DNA of 64,000 nucleotides from Elusimicrobiota bacterium (GTDB lineage Bacteria; CG03; SLGR01): positions 1 through 64,000 of the forward strand of contig PWEK01000052.1 in NCBI GenBank assembly GCA_003553445.1, given 5' to 3'. The first letter of the stretch is position 1; every line of letters begins with the position of its first letter. This document shows, one piece after another, positions 9,724 through 18,144 of this stretch. The translations under genes were made by a program, and so were the position numbers. The notes beneath the pieces are model-generated. The model saw nothing but the letters and a program-made list of their open reading frames with translations. It ran no database searches and had not been told where the DNA came from.

Positions 9724-10917
9724 TCAGGATTTCAGAGTTGTAATTAATTCTTCAGGCAGATTTTTTTCAAAAGCCTTGTAGTTTAATTTGGAAAGAGGAG
9801 GATAATATATGCCTTTCTCCAGTTTTTCCTCCTTTTTTAATGCATTTCGTGATGTCAGCTCCTGAATTATCTCTTTTTTGAGCGGGTCAGGACACACATG
9901 AGAATGATACATCACTTTTAGGGAATCTTTTATCATGTTATTTATATGATTTTTACCCTTCTTCTGGTGAAAATGAGGGTTCCTTGAATTTACCTGGAAA
10001 ATTTCAATAAAGTCATTCATTACTCTTTTTTCAGGAACTTTTTCCAATCCGCCGAATTTTTCCATAAGACTTATGTAATGATATGTTTCGATTGAATAAC
10101 CCGATGAATACCCGAGAACCATTGCAAGATCCGTTGATAGTGCATGCTCACCGGCATTTCCCGTCCTTATAATCTCCGTTTCAAAACCGGTATAGTAACT
10201 TATCAGTTTATTTAGAAATTTGTTTGTAACCACTGAAGATCGGCCCTGTTTCGTGAAAAAAAGGTTATTTCTGGATATCTCCGGCTTGTTATACCAGGAT
10301 ATTCTTATCATTGAAAACCTTGATTCACTTATGGAAAACCCCGCTGCATACTCCTTAATGTACTCATGCACCGAACCCGGGAAATAATTATCAGCATCAA
10401 TAAACCCGATATATTTCTTTCCCGATATCTTTGCAAGCGCCATGGCAAGAACCATCCCCTCGCCTTTGCCATCTTTTATAATTCCCTTTTTATCCAGTAT
10501 TTCGGTATAATTGGCTTCTTTTAAGGCTCTGGCAATTTTTTTATCTTTCTGATATACAATTGTTATCGGCCTTCCTGTCGTCTTTCGAATATTGTCAACA
10601 AGCTTTTTCTCCATTATAAATCTGTCAGCCGGCTCCTTGCTGCTGTTTGACACCACGATAACCTCACAATGATGCGGCACGGCAAAAAGAACTCCTTCAA
10701 TAAGCTTAAGCGGTACATCTCTTACAGGGACAACTATTGCCATTTTTTCTTCTATCGCATACGATTCTTCATAAGAGATATTATAATATGGAAGGCTTAT
10801 TGACTCCTTTTCGGGAGACTTCTTACGCAAGCCGGAATCAAGCAGCATTACGCGCTGAAGCTCATATATTATATTTGCGCCAAATCTTTCAAGTTCTCCG
10901 GGTATTTCTATAATCAT
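9724..10917 (-). CDS. mpgS: Mannosyl-3-phosphoglycerate synthase (GT55)
   Basis: VVSNSSKEPADRF, KGEGMVLA, GFIDADNYFPGSVHEY motifs. Confidence 0.9.
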   Translation of the reverse strand: MIIEIPGELERFGANIIYELQRVMLLDSGLRKKSPEKESISLPYYNISYEESYAIEEKMAIVVPVRDVPLKLIEGVLFAVPHHCEVIVVSNSSKEPADRFIMEKKLVDNIRKTTGRPITIVYQKDKKIARALKEANYTEILDKKGIIKDGKGEGMVLAMALAKISGKKYIGFIDADNYFPGSVHEYIKEYAAGFSISESRFSMIRISWYNKPEISRNNLFFTKQGRSSVVTNKFLNKLISYYTGFETEIIRTGNAGEHALSTDLAMVLGYSSGYSIETYHYISLMEKFGGLEKVPEKRVMNDFIEIFQVNSRNPHFHQKKGKNHINNMIKDSLKVMYHSHVCPDPLKKEIIQELTSRNALKKEEKLEKGIYYPPLSKLNYKAFEKNLPEELITTLKS

Positions 10918-10923
10918 AATAGA

Positions 10924-10952
10924 ATTATACCTATTTCCTCATTTTTTTGCAA
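10924..10952 (-). promoter_or_regulatory. Predicted sigma70-type promoter of mpgS (TTGCAA-N17-TATAAT), 6 nt from the ATG
   Basis: Sequence inspection: -35 TTGCAA at 10952-10947 and -10 TATAAT at 10929-10924 on the minus strand. Confidence 0.55.
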
Positions 10953-10964
10953 AAATTGAAGCCG

Positions 10965-10990
10965 AGCCGGACTTATACTTTATGACTTAT
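10965..10990 (+). repeat. Solo 26-bp copy of the inverted repeat that bounds the RAYT-like element at 35.1-36.0 kb
   Basis: agccggacttatactttatgacttat, identical to 35111-35136 and to the reverse complement of 35988-36013. Confidence 0.97.
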
Positions 10991-11010
10991 CAACTGCAAA
11001 TTCACTCTAT

Positions 11011-11038
11011 TTTACACTCTTAAAAAAATAAATAGAAT
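11011..11038 (+). promoter_or_regulatory. Predicted promoter of the MBL-fold gene (TTTACA-N16-TAGAAT), 6 nt from the ATG
   Basis: -35 at 11011-11016, -10 at 11033-11038, ATG at 11045. Confidence 0.5.
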
Positions 11039-11044
11039 AACTTT

Positions 11045-11776
11045 ATGGAAATAGTTTTTTTAGGAACAAGCTCGGCAATAGCCACTGCAGAACGTGATAA
11101 TACTGCCGTTTTCGTAAAGTATTCAGGGAAAAGAGTCCTTATAGACTGCCCCGGCTCAATTGTACATAAACTGGCCAGAGCCTCGTTTAACTTTCTGAAT
11201 ATTGATGCAATCTTAATTTCCCACTCCCATCCTGATCACCTGTACGGTCTGCCGTCATTAATTCATTCTTTCGCTCCATACGCGACACCTCCCCCCATAT
11301 ATGCTCCGGATAAAACCATAAAAAAAATAAAAACCCTTTTAAGCCTATTCAATCTACGAGGCAACATTAAAAGATTGAGAAAAAATATAGATGAACTTGA
11401 TATTGAAACATTCAAAACAATGCACACAGACGAATCAGCCGGATTTTTATTCAAAGAAAACAAAAACGAAACCATATATACGTCGGATACAGGACCATTA
11501 CCCGGAAGGAAGAAACGGTACTTAAATGCCGACTGTCTAATACATGACTGCTTTTCTCCCTCAAGACACAAAAAGTCCATGCCGTTTTTAGACAACACAC
11601 ATACATCAGCCCTGGAACTTGGTAAAATCGCATCGTTAAATAATATAAAGAAACTTGTTCCTGTACATTTTTCCGGAGAACATAGTTATAAGATGGAAGA
11701 AATAATAAAAGAAATTAGAAAGAATTACAAAGGAAACATTTTAATTCCGAAAGATCTGGGTTTTTTAATCATTTAA
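11045..11776 (+). CDS. MBL-fold metallohydrolase (RNase Z/AHL-lactonase-like)
   Basis: HSHPDHLYGLPSL metal motif; FLGTSSAIAT N-terminus. Confidence 0.85.
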   Translation: MEIVFLGTSSAIATAERDNTAVFVKYSGKRVLIDCPGSIVHKLARASFNFLNIDAILISHSHPDHLYGLPSLIHSFAPYATPPPIYAPDKTIKKIKTLLSLFNLRGNIKRLRKNIDELDIETFKTMHTDESAGFLFKENKNETIYTSDTGPLPGRKKRYLNADCLIHDCFSPSRHKKSMPFLDNTHTSALELGKIASLNNIKKLVPVHFSGEHSYKMEEIIKEIRKNYKGNILIPKDLGFLII

Positions 11777-11796
11777 AAGGCATAATGGTTTTTATT

Positions 11797-12810
11797 TTAT
11801 GCCCAAACCCCTTTTATAATTTCCCCGCAATCGGGACAGCTTCCCTTTTCCGAAATCCTGTTTTCTGTAATGTCAAATCCGGCTCTTTGAATAAGCTCGC
11901 TCGAACAGGCCGGGCAACAAGTTATCGCAGCCTTATTTACATTTCCCATATAAACATACTTTAATCCCGCTTCTTTCCCCGATTTTGCAGCCTTCTTCAT
12001 GCTCTCATATGGCGTCGGCTTTTTATATTTACACTTGTAATCGGGGAAAAAGCGTGATATATGCCAGGGGATATTCTTATCAAGTGAAGCTATATAAGAA
12101 GCAATTTTATTAAATTCATCCGGAGAATCATTCACCCCGGGAATTATAAGTGTTGTTATTTCTATCCAGACACCAAGTTTTTTCATTTTTTCTATTGAAT
12201 CAAGAACCGGCCTCAATTCACCTCCGCTTTTATCTGCATATAAACCTTCGCTGAAATACTTTAAATCCACGTTTGCTGCATCCAAATACGGACTGATTTT
12301 TTCAATAGCATCAAGCGAAATAAAGCCATTTGTAACAAAAATGTTTTTCAAGCCTTTTTGATGAGCGAGCTTAGATGTTTCATAGGCATATTCAAAAAAG
12401 ATGGCGGGTTCGCTGTATGTATAAGATATGCTTTCTGCTCCTCTCATGTCGGCTCTTTCAACAATTTCTTCCGGATACAGCGTAGTTGATATACTCTTAA
12501 AACATTCATATGGTTTATGCTGAGATATCCTCCAGTTCTGGCAGAAATCACACCTTAGATTGCAACCGGCTGCAGCTACAGAAAACGAAAGTGTTCCGGG
12601 CAGGAAATGATACAAAGGTTTTTTCTCTATCGGATCCGTGTTAAAAGCCACGGCATCTGCGTAATTCATGCTGTAGAGCTCACCCTCAATATTTTTCCTT
12701 ACCCGGCACATCCCGTACCTGCCATTTTTAATCTTGCATTCATGAGGACACAGCTTGCAAAAAACTTTATTATCTTCTGCTTTATTGTAAAAACAGGCGG
12801 GGTGTTTCAC
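11797..12810 (-). CDS. amrS: AmmeMemoRadiSam-type radical SAM protein (AmrS/PflA-like)
   Basis: CKLCPHECKI..GMCRVR N-terminus, CNLRCDFCQNW radical SAM motif, C-terminal CPAC..CPDC. Confidence 0.87.
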   Translation of the reverse strand: MKHPACFYNKAEDNKVFCKLCPHECKIKNGRYGMCRVRKNIEGELYSMNYADAVAFNTDPIEKKPLYHFLPGTLSFSVAAAGCNLRCDFCQNWRISQHKPYECFKSISTTLYPEEIVERADMRGAESISYTYSEPAIFFEYAYETSKLAHQKGLKNIFVTNGFISLDAIEKISPYLDAANVDLKYFSEGLYADKSGGELRPVLDSIEKMKKLGVWIEITTLIIPGVNDSPDEFNKIASYIASLDKNIPWHISRFFPDYKCKYKKPTPYESMKKAAKSGKEAGLKYVYMGNVNKAAITCCPACSSELIQRAGFDITENRISEKGSCPDCGEIIKGVWA

Positions 12811-12816
12811 TTTTTA

Positions 12817-13005
12817 TCATTCAATCACAGCTATAGCATCCGTTGGGCAACTCTCCGCTGCGTCCTTTACTTCATCTTCATTCTCTGCGGAAACCGGATC
12901 CTGAATAACAACCGCTACTTCATCGCTCATTTCAAAAACATCCGGAACTGTTTGGGAACATAAATCACAGCCTATGCATGCTTCTTCATCAATTTTAACC
13001 TTCAT
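12817..13005 (-). CDS. Small [4Fe-4S] ferredoxin
   Basis: CIGCDLC...CPTDAI; perfect AGGAGGTG SD. Confidence 0.88.
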   Translation of the reverse strand: MKVKIDEEACIGCDLCSQTVPDVFEMSDEVAVVIQDPVSAENEDEVKDAAESCPTDAIAVIE

Positions 13006-13127
13006 AAATCACCTCCTTTAATTCACTATATTCATTATATATTATATATACACAATTTCTTACTCAAATACAACCACAATTGACTTATTTACTGATTTAT
13101 GATAATTAAAATTATACCGTTAGAAAA

Positions 13128-14462
13128 ATGAACTATGATGATTTAACAATACTTATCACAGAAACAGCCCCGGGTAAAAATAACCTTAGCCGTTTCATAT
13201 CTAAGCTGAGTGAGTTTTACCCTGGCTCAAGCATAATTGTGTCATCAGAAAAGGCATATAAAAATCTTCTTGAGAAAACACATTTAAACTTATCTAAAAT
13301 ATACCTCTTTAATAATAAGACAAATAAAATTTCAACAAATATAAATGAATTTAATATAAACAAAGTTGATAAGGACCCCTTGAATATAAGAAATATATCG
13401 GGATATAGCGCTTCAGTGCTGAAAACACTATGCTTCGTCTATACGGAAAAATTTATAGTTATTGACTCGTTGGACGAAAACTTTTTACATCTACCGGGAA
13501 TATTCTACAAGCACCTAAATGAAAATGATTTTGTTGCAGGCCACCATAAAAACCAAAAAAAACTTCCAGTACAGAAAAGAGCCTTAATTAAAACCGCCAA
13601 TAAAATTGCAGCTATCCGGCTGCCCAAACACGCCAGAGTAAAAGAGCCCATGAGCAGAATATTCGGCGGAAAAACATCCAAATTAAAAGAATTTTTTCTT
13701 TACAAAAGCCACCACGAATTGAGAAGTTTCACAGTTTTATTTGATATTCTTTCTAACCTGCCCCCTAAAATGAAAATAAAAGATATTTTCTATAGGCGAA
13801 AAAACCCTCAGAGTTTTAATTCAGCTCAATTAAAACTTTTACTCAAGTCTGCAATTGACATAAAAACAGCAAAGCTTTTAATCGGTCTTTCAATTATCGC
13901 ACTTACACTTATTTTTTCAAATATACTCGTATTTGTTTTTGGTGATTATAATATTTCCCGTGGAATAAGAGTATTCGGAAAAGAAAACCCCTGGGTAAAA
14001 TCGATCTTCAGGTTTATTTCAAACTACGGGATTCACTTATATCACACCCTTTTTGTATGTCTTATTCTTACCGGAATTTTTACAAAAAGAAAAAAGGTCT
14101 TGAAACTCGGACTTGTTTATATTCTTGTCCAGCTTATAGCTACAATAATTATTAACGGAGGATTCAAAATAGCGATTGGAAGGTCCCGGCCGGGAAGAGG
14201 ATTTCAATACCGTTTTTTCACCGGAAGATCCAGGTACCAGTCATTTACCTCGGGGCATGCAACGGATGCATTCTCTTCAGCCGGCACTTTATGGGGATAC
14301 CTCTCATCCTACTGGGCATCGCTGCTTTTTTTCTTTTTTTCTGTTTTAATAGGTTTTTCAAGAATCATACTCGGCTCACACTATTTTATGGACGTAGTAG
14401 GCGGTATGACCATAGGATATACCACCGGGATTGTTATCACATATCACTTCTTTCGAAATTAA
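13128..14462 (+). CDS. Fusion protein: divergent GT2 (polyprenyl-phosphate mannosyltransferase-like) + PAP2 phosphatase
   Basis: C-terminus has KIAIGRSRP, TSGHATDAF, SRIILGSHYFMD (PAP2 motifs); N-terminus resembles a DPM-type GT2 (VIDSLDENFLHLPGIF, DIFYRRKNPQSFNSAQ). Confidence 0.75.
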   Translation: MNYDDLTILITETAPGKNNLSRFISKLSEFYPGSSIIVSSEKAYKNLLEKTHLNLSKIYLFNNKTNKISTNINEFNINKVDKDPLNIRNISGYSASVLKTLCFVYTEKFIVIDSLDENFLHLPGIFYKHLNENDFVAGHHKNQKKLPVQKRALIKTANKIAAIRLPKHARVKEPMSRIFGGKTSKLKEFFLYKSHHELRSFTVLFDILSNLPPKMKIKDIFYRRKNPQSFNSAQLKLLLKSAIDIKTAKLLIGLSIIALTLIFSNILVFVFGDYNISRGIRVFGKENPWVKSIFRFISNYGIHLYHTLFVCLILTGIFTKRKKVLKLGLVYILVQLIATIIINGGFKIAIGRSRPGRGFQYRFFTGRSRYQSFTSGHATDAFSSAGTLWGYLSSYWASLLFFFFSVLIGFSRIILGSHYFMDVVGGMTIGYTTGIVITYHFFRN

Positions 14463-14488
14463 AATCCCAAGTTTTATAAATATCTATT

Positions 14489-15850
14489 CTATGCAAGCAA
14501 GGCGATAAAAGCAGTTGAAAGCCCCAGGTATATGCTTACACCGGTTATATCTGTAATTGTGGTAAGAACCGGTCCTGTCATCATTGCAGGATCCTTTCCA
14601 AGTGACTTTATCAAGAATGGAAGTGTTCCTCCAACAAACCCTGCCACCAGAACATTTATACCGAGAGCCGCACCCGCTACAAGCCCCAAATAAGGGTTCC
14701 CGCGCATAAAAAAGGCTACAAAAGCAAACAAAAGTCCCAGCGCCAGGCCATTCATCATACCTACAGCAACCTCTTTTTTTATTACTTTTTTAAAATCACT
14801 TATCCTGGCCTCCTCCATGGCTATGCTCCTTATAGCAACAGAAAGAGCCTGTATCCCGACATTGCCCCCCATATCAGTTATCATAGGTATAAAAGCCGCA
14901 AGTATAGCCACCCTGGCAATTGTTTCTTCAAAACCGGTGATTACAGCCACCGCCCCCAGGTTTAGAAACACATTTGCCGCCATCCACGGCAGCCTTCCCC
15001 TTACCGCCTTAACAGGCGGTGTGAAAAATGACTCTTCGGGGGAAACGGCAGAATGGGACGTAATCAACTGCGCCGATTCGTTTGACAGCACCCTCATAGC
15101 ATCGTCAAAGGTTATTACCCCTGCTATTTGCCCATTACCGTCTACTACCGGAAGCATCATTAACTTGCGGTTTCTTATTATAGCTGCAGCCTGATGATCG
15201 CTATCTGATACCGAAACCGTTACCAATGCCGGGTTCATCACGTCTTTAACCGGCCTCGTTTTCTCAGCTCTAAGAAGATCCTTTATTGAAATAACCCCGG
15301 CAGGCCTATTCTTATTGTCAAGCACATAAACATAAGGCGTATGCTCGATTTCCGGCGGTGCGGATAGAATGCTTTCCATTGTTTCTTTAACGGTTTGGTG
15401 TCCATATGCCGAAACATAATAAGGCGAAATAAGGCGCCCCGCGCTGTTTTCCGGGTAATTTTTTATATTCCTAATATGATCCTGAATTTTTTTTTCAAGT
15501 TGCCCCGTAAGTTTTTTTTCTTCCTCTTCATCAAGAGATTCAAGTATCGCTAAAATATTGTCAGCCGGAATATTGTTAACTATTTTTACTTTAATGGGAT
15601 AGGGAAGAGTTTCAAGAACACTGGATGCGAAATCCATCGACATCCTGGAAAGAACCCTTCCCGCATAATTTTTATCCATCTTCAACAGGCACTGCCCTGC
15701 CTTTTCAGGTTCCGTCCCTTCAAGAATATATGCAGCTCTTGAAGGCGATAGCTGGCGACTTAAATAAACCGCCTTCTTAAATTTCCCCGCCTCAATGCTT
15801 TCCGCCATTTGTAACGCTGTTTCTTCAAGCAATTGTGAATTTATAATCAT
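14489..15850 (-). CDS. mgtE: Magnesium transporter MgtE (paralog 3, divergent)
   Basis: CBS pair; DMGGNVGIQALSVAIR, DPAMMTGPVLTTITD. Confidence 0.9.
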   Translation of the reverse strand: MIINSQLLEETALQMAESIEAGKFKKAVYLSRQLSPSRAAYILEGTEPEKAGQCLLKMDKNYAGRVLSRMSMDFASSVLETLPYPIKVKIVNNIPADNILAILESLDEEEEKKLTGQLEKKIQDHIRNIKNYPENSAGRLISPYYVSAYGHQTVKETMESILSAPPEIEHTPYVYVLDNKNRPAGVISIKDLLRAEKTRPVKDVMNPALVTVSVSDSDHQAAAIIRNRKLMMLPVVDGNGQIAGVITFDDAMRVLSNESAQLITSHSAVSPEESFFTPPVKAVRGRLPWMAANVFLNLGAVAVITGFEETIARVAILAAFIPMITDMGGNVGIQALSVAIRSIAMEEARISDFKKVIKKEVAVGMMNGLALGLLFAFVAFFMRGNPYLGLVAGAALGINVLVAGFVGGTLPFLIKSLGKDPAMMTGPVLTTITDITGVSIYLGLSTAFIALLA

Positions 15851-16012
15851 CCTGCTTTCCTCCCTTCCCTATTTTAAAAAATAATAACATATTCTTTATT
15901 AAAAAAAAATAAATCGATTTAAATAACCTTTTTTCATTTTGTTTGAATTGTATTGACATAAAGTATTTAATAATCTAACCTATGTATAATAAACAAGGAG
16001 TAGTAATCAAGA

Positions 16013-17080
16013 ATGCGAATAGGAATTATTGCACCTCCGTTTATACCTATCCCGCCAAAAGGATACGGAGGAACGGAACTGGTTATATATAATCTGGTAG
16101 AAGGCCTGTGTCGCCTTGGCCATGAGGTCCTGCTGTTTGCTCCCCGAGATACAAAAACAGCATGCTCTAAATTATTCAAATACATAGAAGACAATAGCGT
16201 TAATTTAAATTTGGCTTCTCCACTTGACGTAAAGCTGCTGGCAAGCGAACTCTGCGGAAAATATGCATACAGCATGTCTGCATATATGGGCGCAGACATT
16301 ATACATGACCATACGCTTTCAACAAACATAACGCATCTTCCGGCAGTTCATACGCTTCACGGCCCCGGAACCGAAGGGGCCGTTGACCGATGCACAGAAC
16401 TCACGAAAAACCCCAATAATTATTTTGTGTCAATTTCTAACAGACAGCGTAAAATATATCTTACTTTAAGTAAAAAGATAAGGTTTACGGAAACCGTCTA
16501 CAACTCCATTGATATTCATAAAACAAAATGGACCGCCAATAAGGAGGATTTCTTCCTTTTTGTCGGAAGAATAAACTGGGAAAAAGGCCCGGATATGGCT
16601 ATAAAAGTAGCAGGGAAACTCAAAAAACCGCTGGTTATGATAGTAAAAATGAGCGAACAGTTTGAAAAGGATTTTTTTTCTAAAAACATTCAGCCTCTTA
16701 TGAGGGAGTTTCCTAAAAATCTATCCTTAAAGCTTTATGAAGAACCCCCTCATAACTTCAAATTCCAACTTTACCAAAAAGCGAAATGCACCCTTTTCAC
16801 AAGCCAGTGGGAAGAACCGTTCGGACTTGTTATGATAGAGTCAATGGCTTCCGGTACGCCTGTTGTTGCACTAAACCGGGGGGCGGCACCTGAAGTAATA
16901 AAAGACGGTGTTACCGGTTTTGTAGTAAATAACGAAAAAGAATTTATTGAAGCCTTAAGAAATATTGATAAAATTAATCCTGAGGACTGCAGAAAACATA
17001 TTGAAAAATATTTTTCGGTAGAAAAGATGGCTGAAGATTACATATCAGTATATAAGAAAATACTTGGAGATAAAAAATGA
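16013..17080 (+). CDS. GT4-family glycosyltransferase
   Basis: GYGGTE loop, GRINWEKG, EPFGLVMIE (EX7E); AAGGAG SD. Confidence 0.9.
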   Translation: MRIGIIAPPFIPIPPKGYGGTELVIYNLVEGLCRLGHEVLLFAPRDTKTACSKLFKYIEDNSVNLNLASPLDVKLLASELCGKYAYSMSAYMGADIIHDHTLSTNITHLPAVHTLHGPGTEGAVDRCTELTKNPNNYFVSISNRQRKIYLTLSKKIRFTETVYNSIDIHKTKWTANKEDFFLFVGRINWEKGPDMAIKVAGKLKKPLVMIVKMSEQFEKDFFSKNIQPLMREFPKNLSLKLYEEPPHNFKFQLYQKAKCTLFTSQWEEPFGLVMIESMASGTPVVALNRGAAPEVIKDGVTGFVVNNEKEFIEALRNIDKINPEDCRKHIEKYFSVEKMAEDYISVYKKILGDKK

Positions 17081-18144
17081 AAATAGCAATAATTGCTCCT
17101 CCTTGGAGAACATTACCTGCACACAAAAGCGCAGGCATAGAATCCACAATAACTGATTTATGTGAAGAATTCCATTCAATGAACCAAGACACCCTGCTCT
17201 TTGCGCCACGGGGTTCATCGGTAACATCACCTATTGAGCACTACCCGTATAACAGATCAAAAACCAACTTTCACGATTATGATGAAGATACAAGAAATTA
17301 CATTAAACAGATTCTTACAAAGTATGCTTCTGTAAAGGCAGTCAACCTGGGGGCCGATATAATACATAACTTCACATTATCGGGAGAATACGAAAACCCC
17401 GTACCATCGCTTCATACCGTATACGGCCCGCCTTCAGAAAAAACGGTAAAAGAAATAAAAAACATATCCCATAAACCCAGTAACTACTTTGTCTCTGTAT
17501 GCGACTATCAGAAAGTTCTTTTTTCAAGAATTTCACCCAGCATTAATTTTATCGATACGGTATATAAGTCAATCAATACAGAAAAAATAGAATGGACATC
17601 AAAAAAGAACAATTACCTTCTTTTTATGGGATACCATCAGCATTTTAAAGAACTTCAACTGGCTAGCAGGGTTTCCAAAGCGGCCGGAATAAGACTTGTT
17701 GCGATTATGCAAAAAGACAACAGGCAAACATACAAAGAAGAAATCAAGCCGTGGCTTAAATCCAAAACAATAAATTTGAGTCTTCAATTCAGTGAAGAAT
17801 TACTGCCTGAAGCAAGGTACGACATGTATAAAAAAGCAGCCGCAACAATCCATATAAACCATTGGGATGACCCTTTTGGAATGCAGATGCTTGAATCACT
17901 GGCCTGCGGAACGCCGGTTATTGCTCTTAAAAAGGGCGCAGCGTCTGAAGTAATCAAAAACGGAATGAACGGTTATATTGCCTCTACCGAATTAGAACTC
18001 ATAGAAGCCTTAAAAAATATAGATAAAATAAACAGGAAAAACTGCAGAAAATCGGTGGAAACTAAATTCTCTTCTAAGGTTATTGCAAAAAAATACCTTC
18101 AAATATATAAAAATATTTTGAACGGAAAAATACTTGATCAGTAG
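17077..18144 (+). CDS. GT4-like paralog with degenerate catalytic motifs
   Basis: Clear paralog of the upstream gene; DPFGMQMLE replaces EPFGLVMIE and GYHQHFKE replaces GRINWEKG. Confidence 0.85.
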   Translation: MKIAIIAPPWRTLPAHKSAGIESTITDLCEEFHSMNQDTLLFAPRGSSVTSPIEHYPYNRSKTNFHDYDEDTRNYIKQILTKYASVKAVNLGADIIHNFTLSGEYENPVPSLHTVYGPPSEKTVKEIKNISHKPSNYFVSVCDYQKVLFSRISPSINFIDTVYKSINTEKIEWTSKKNNYLLFMGYHQHFKELQLASRVSKAAGIRLVAIMQKDNRQTYKEEIKPWLKSKTINLSLQFSEELLPEARYDMYKKAAATIHINHWDDPFGMQMLESLACGTPVIALKKGAASEVIKNGMNGYIASTELELIEALKNIDKINRKNCRKSVETKFSSKVIAKKYLQIYKNILNGKILDQ

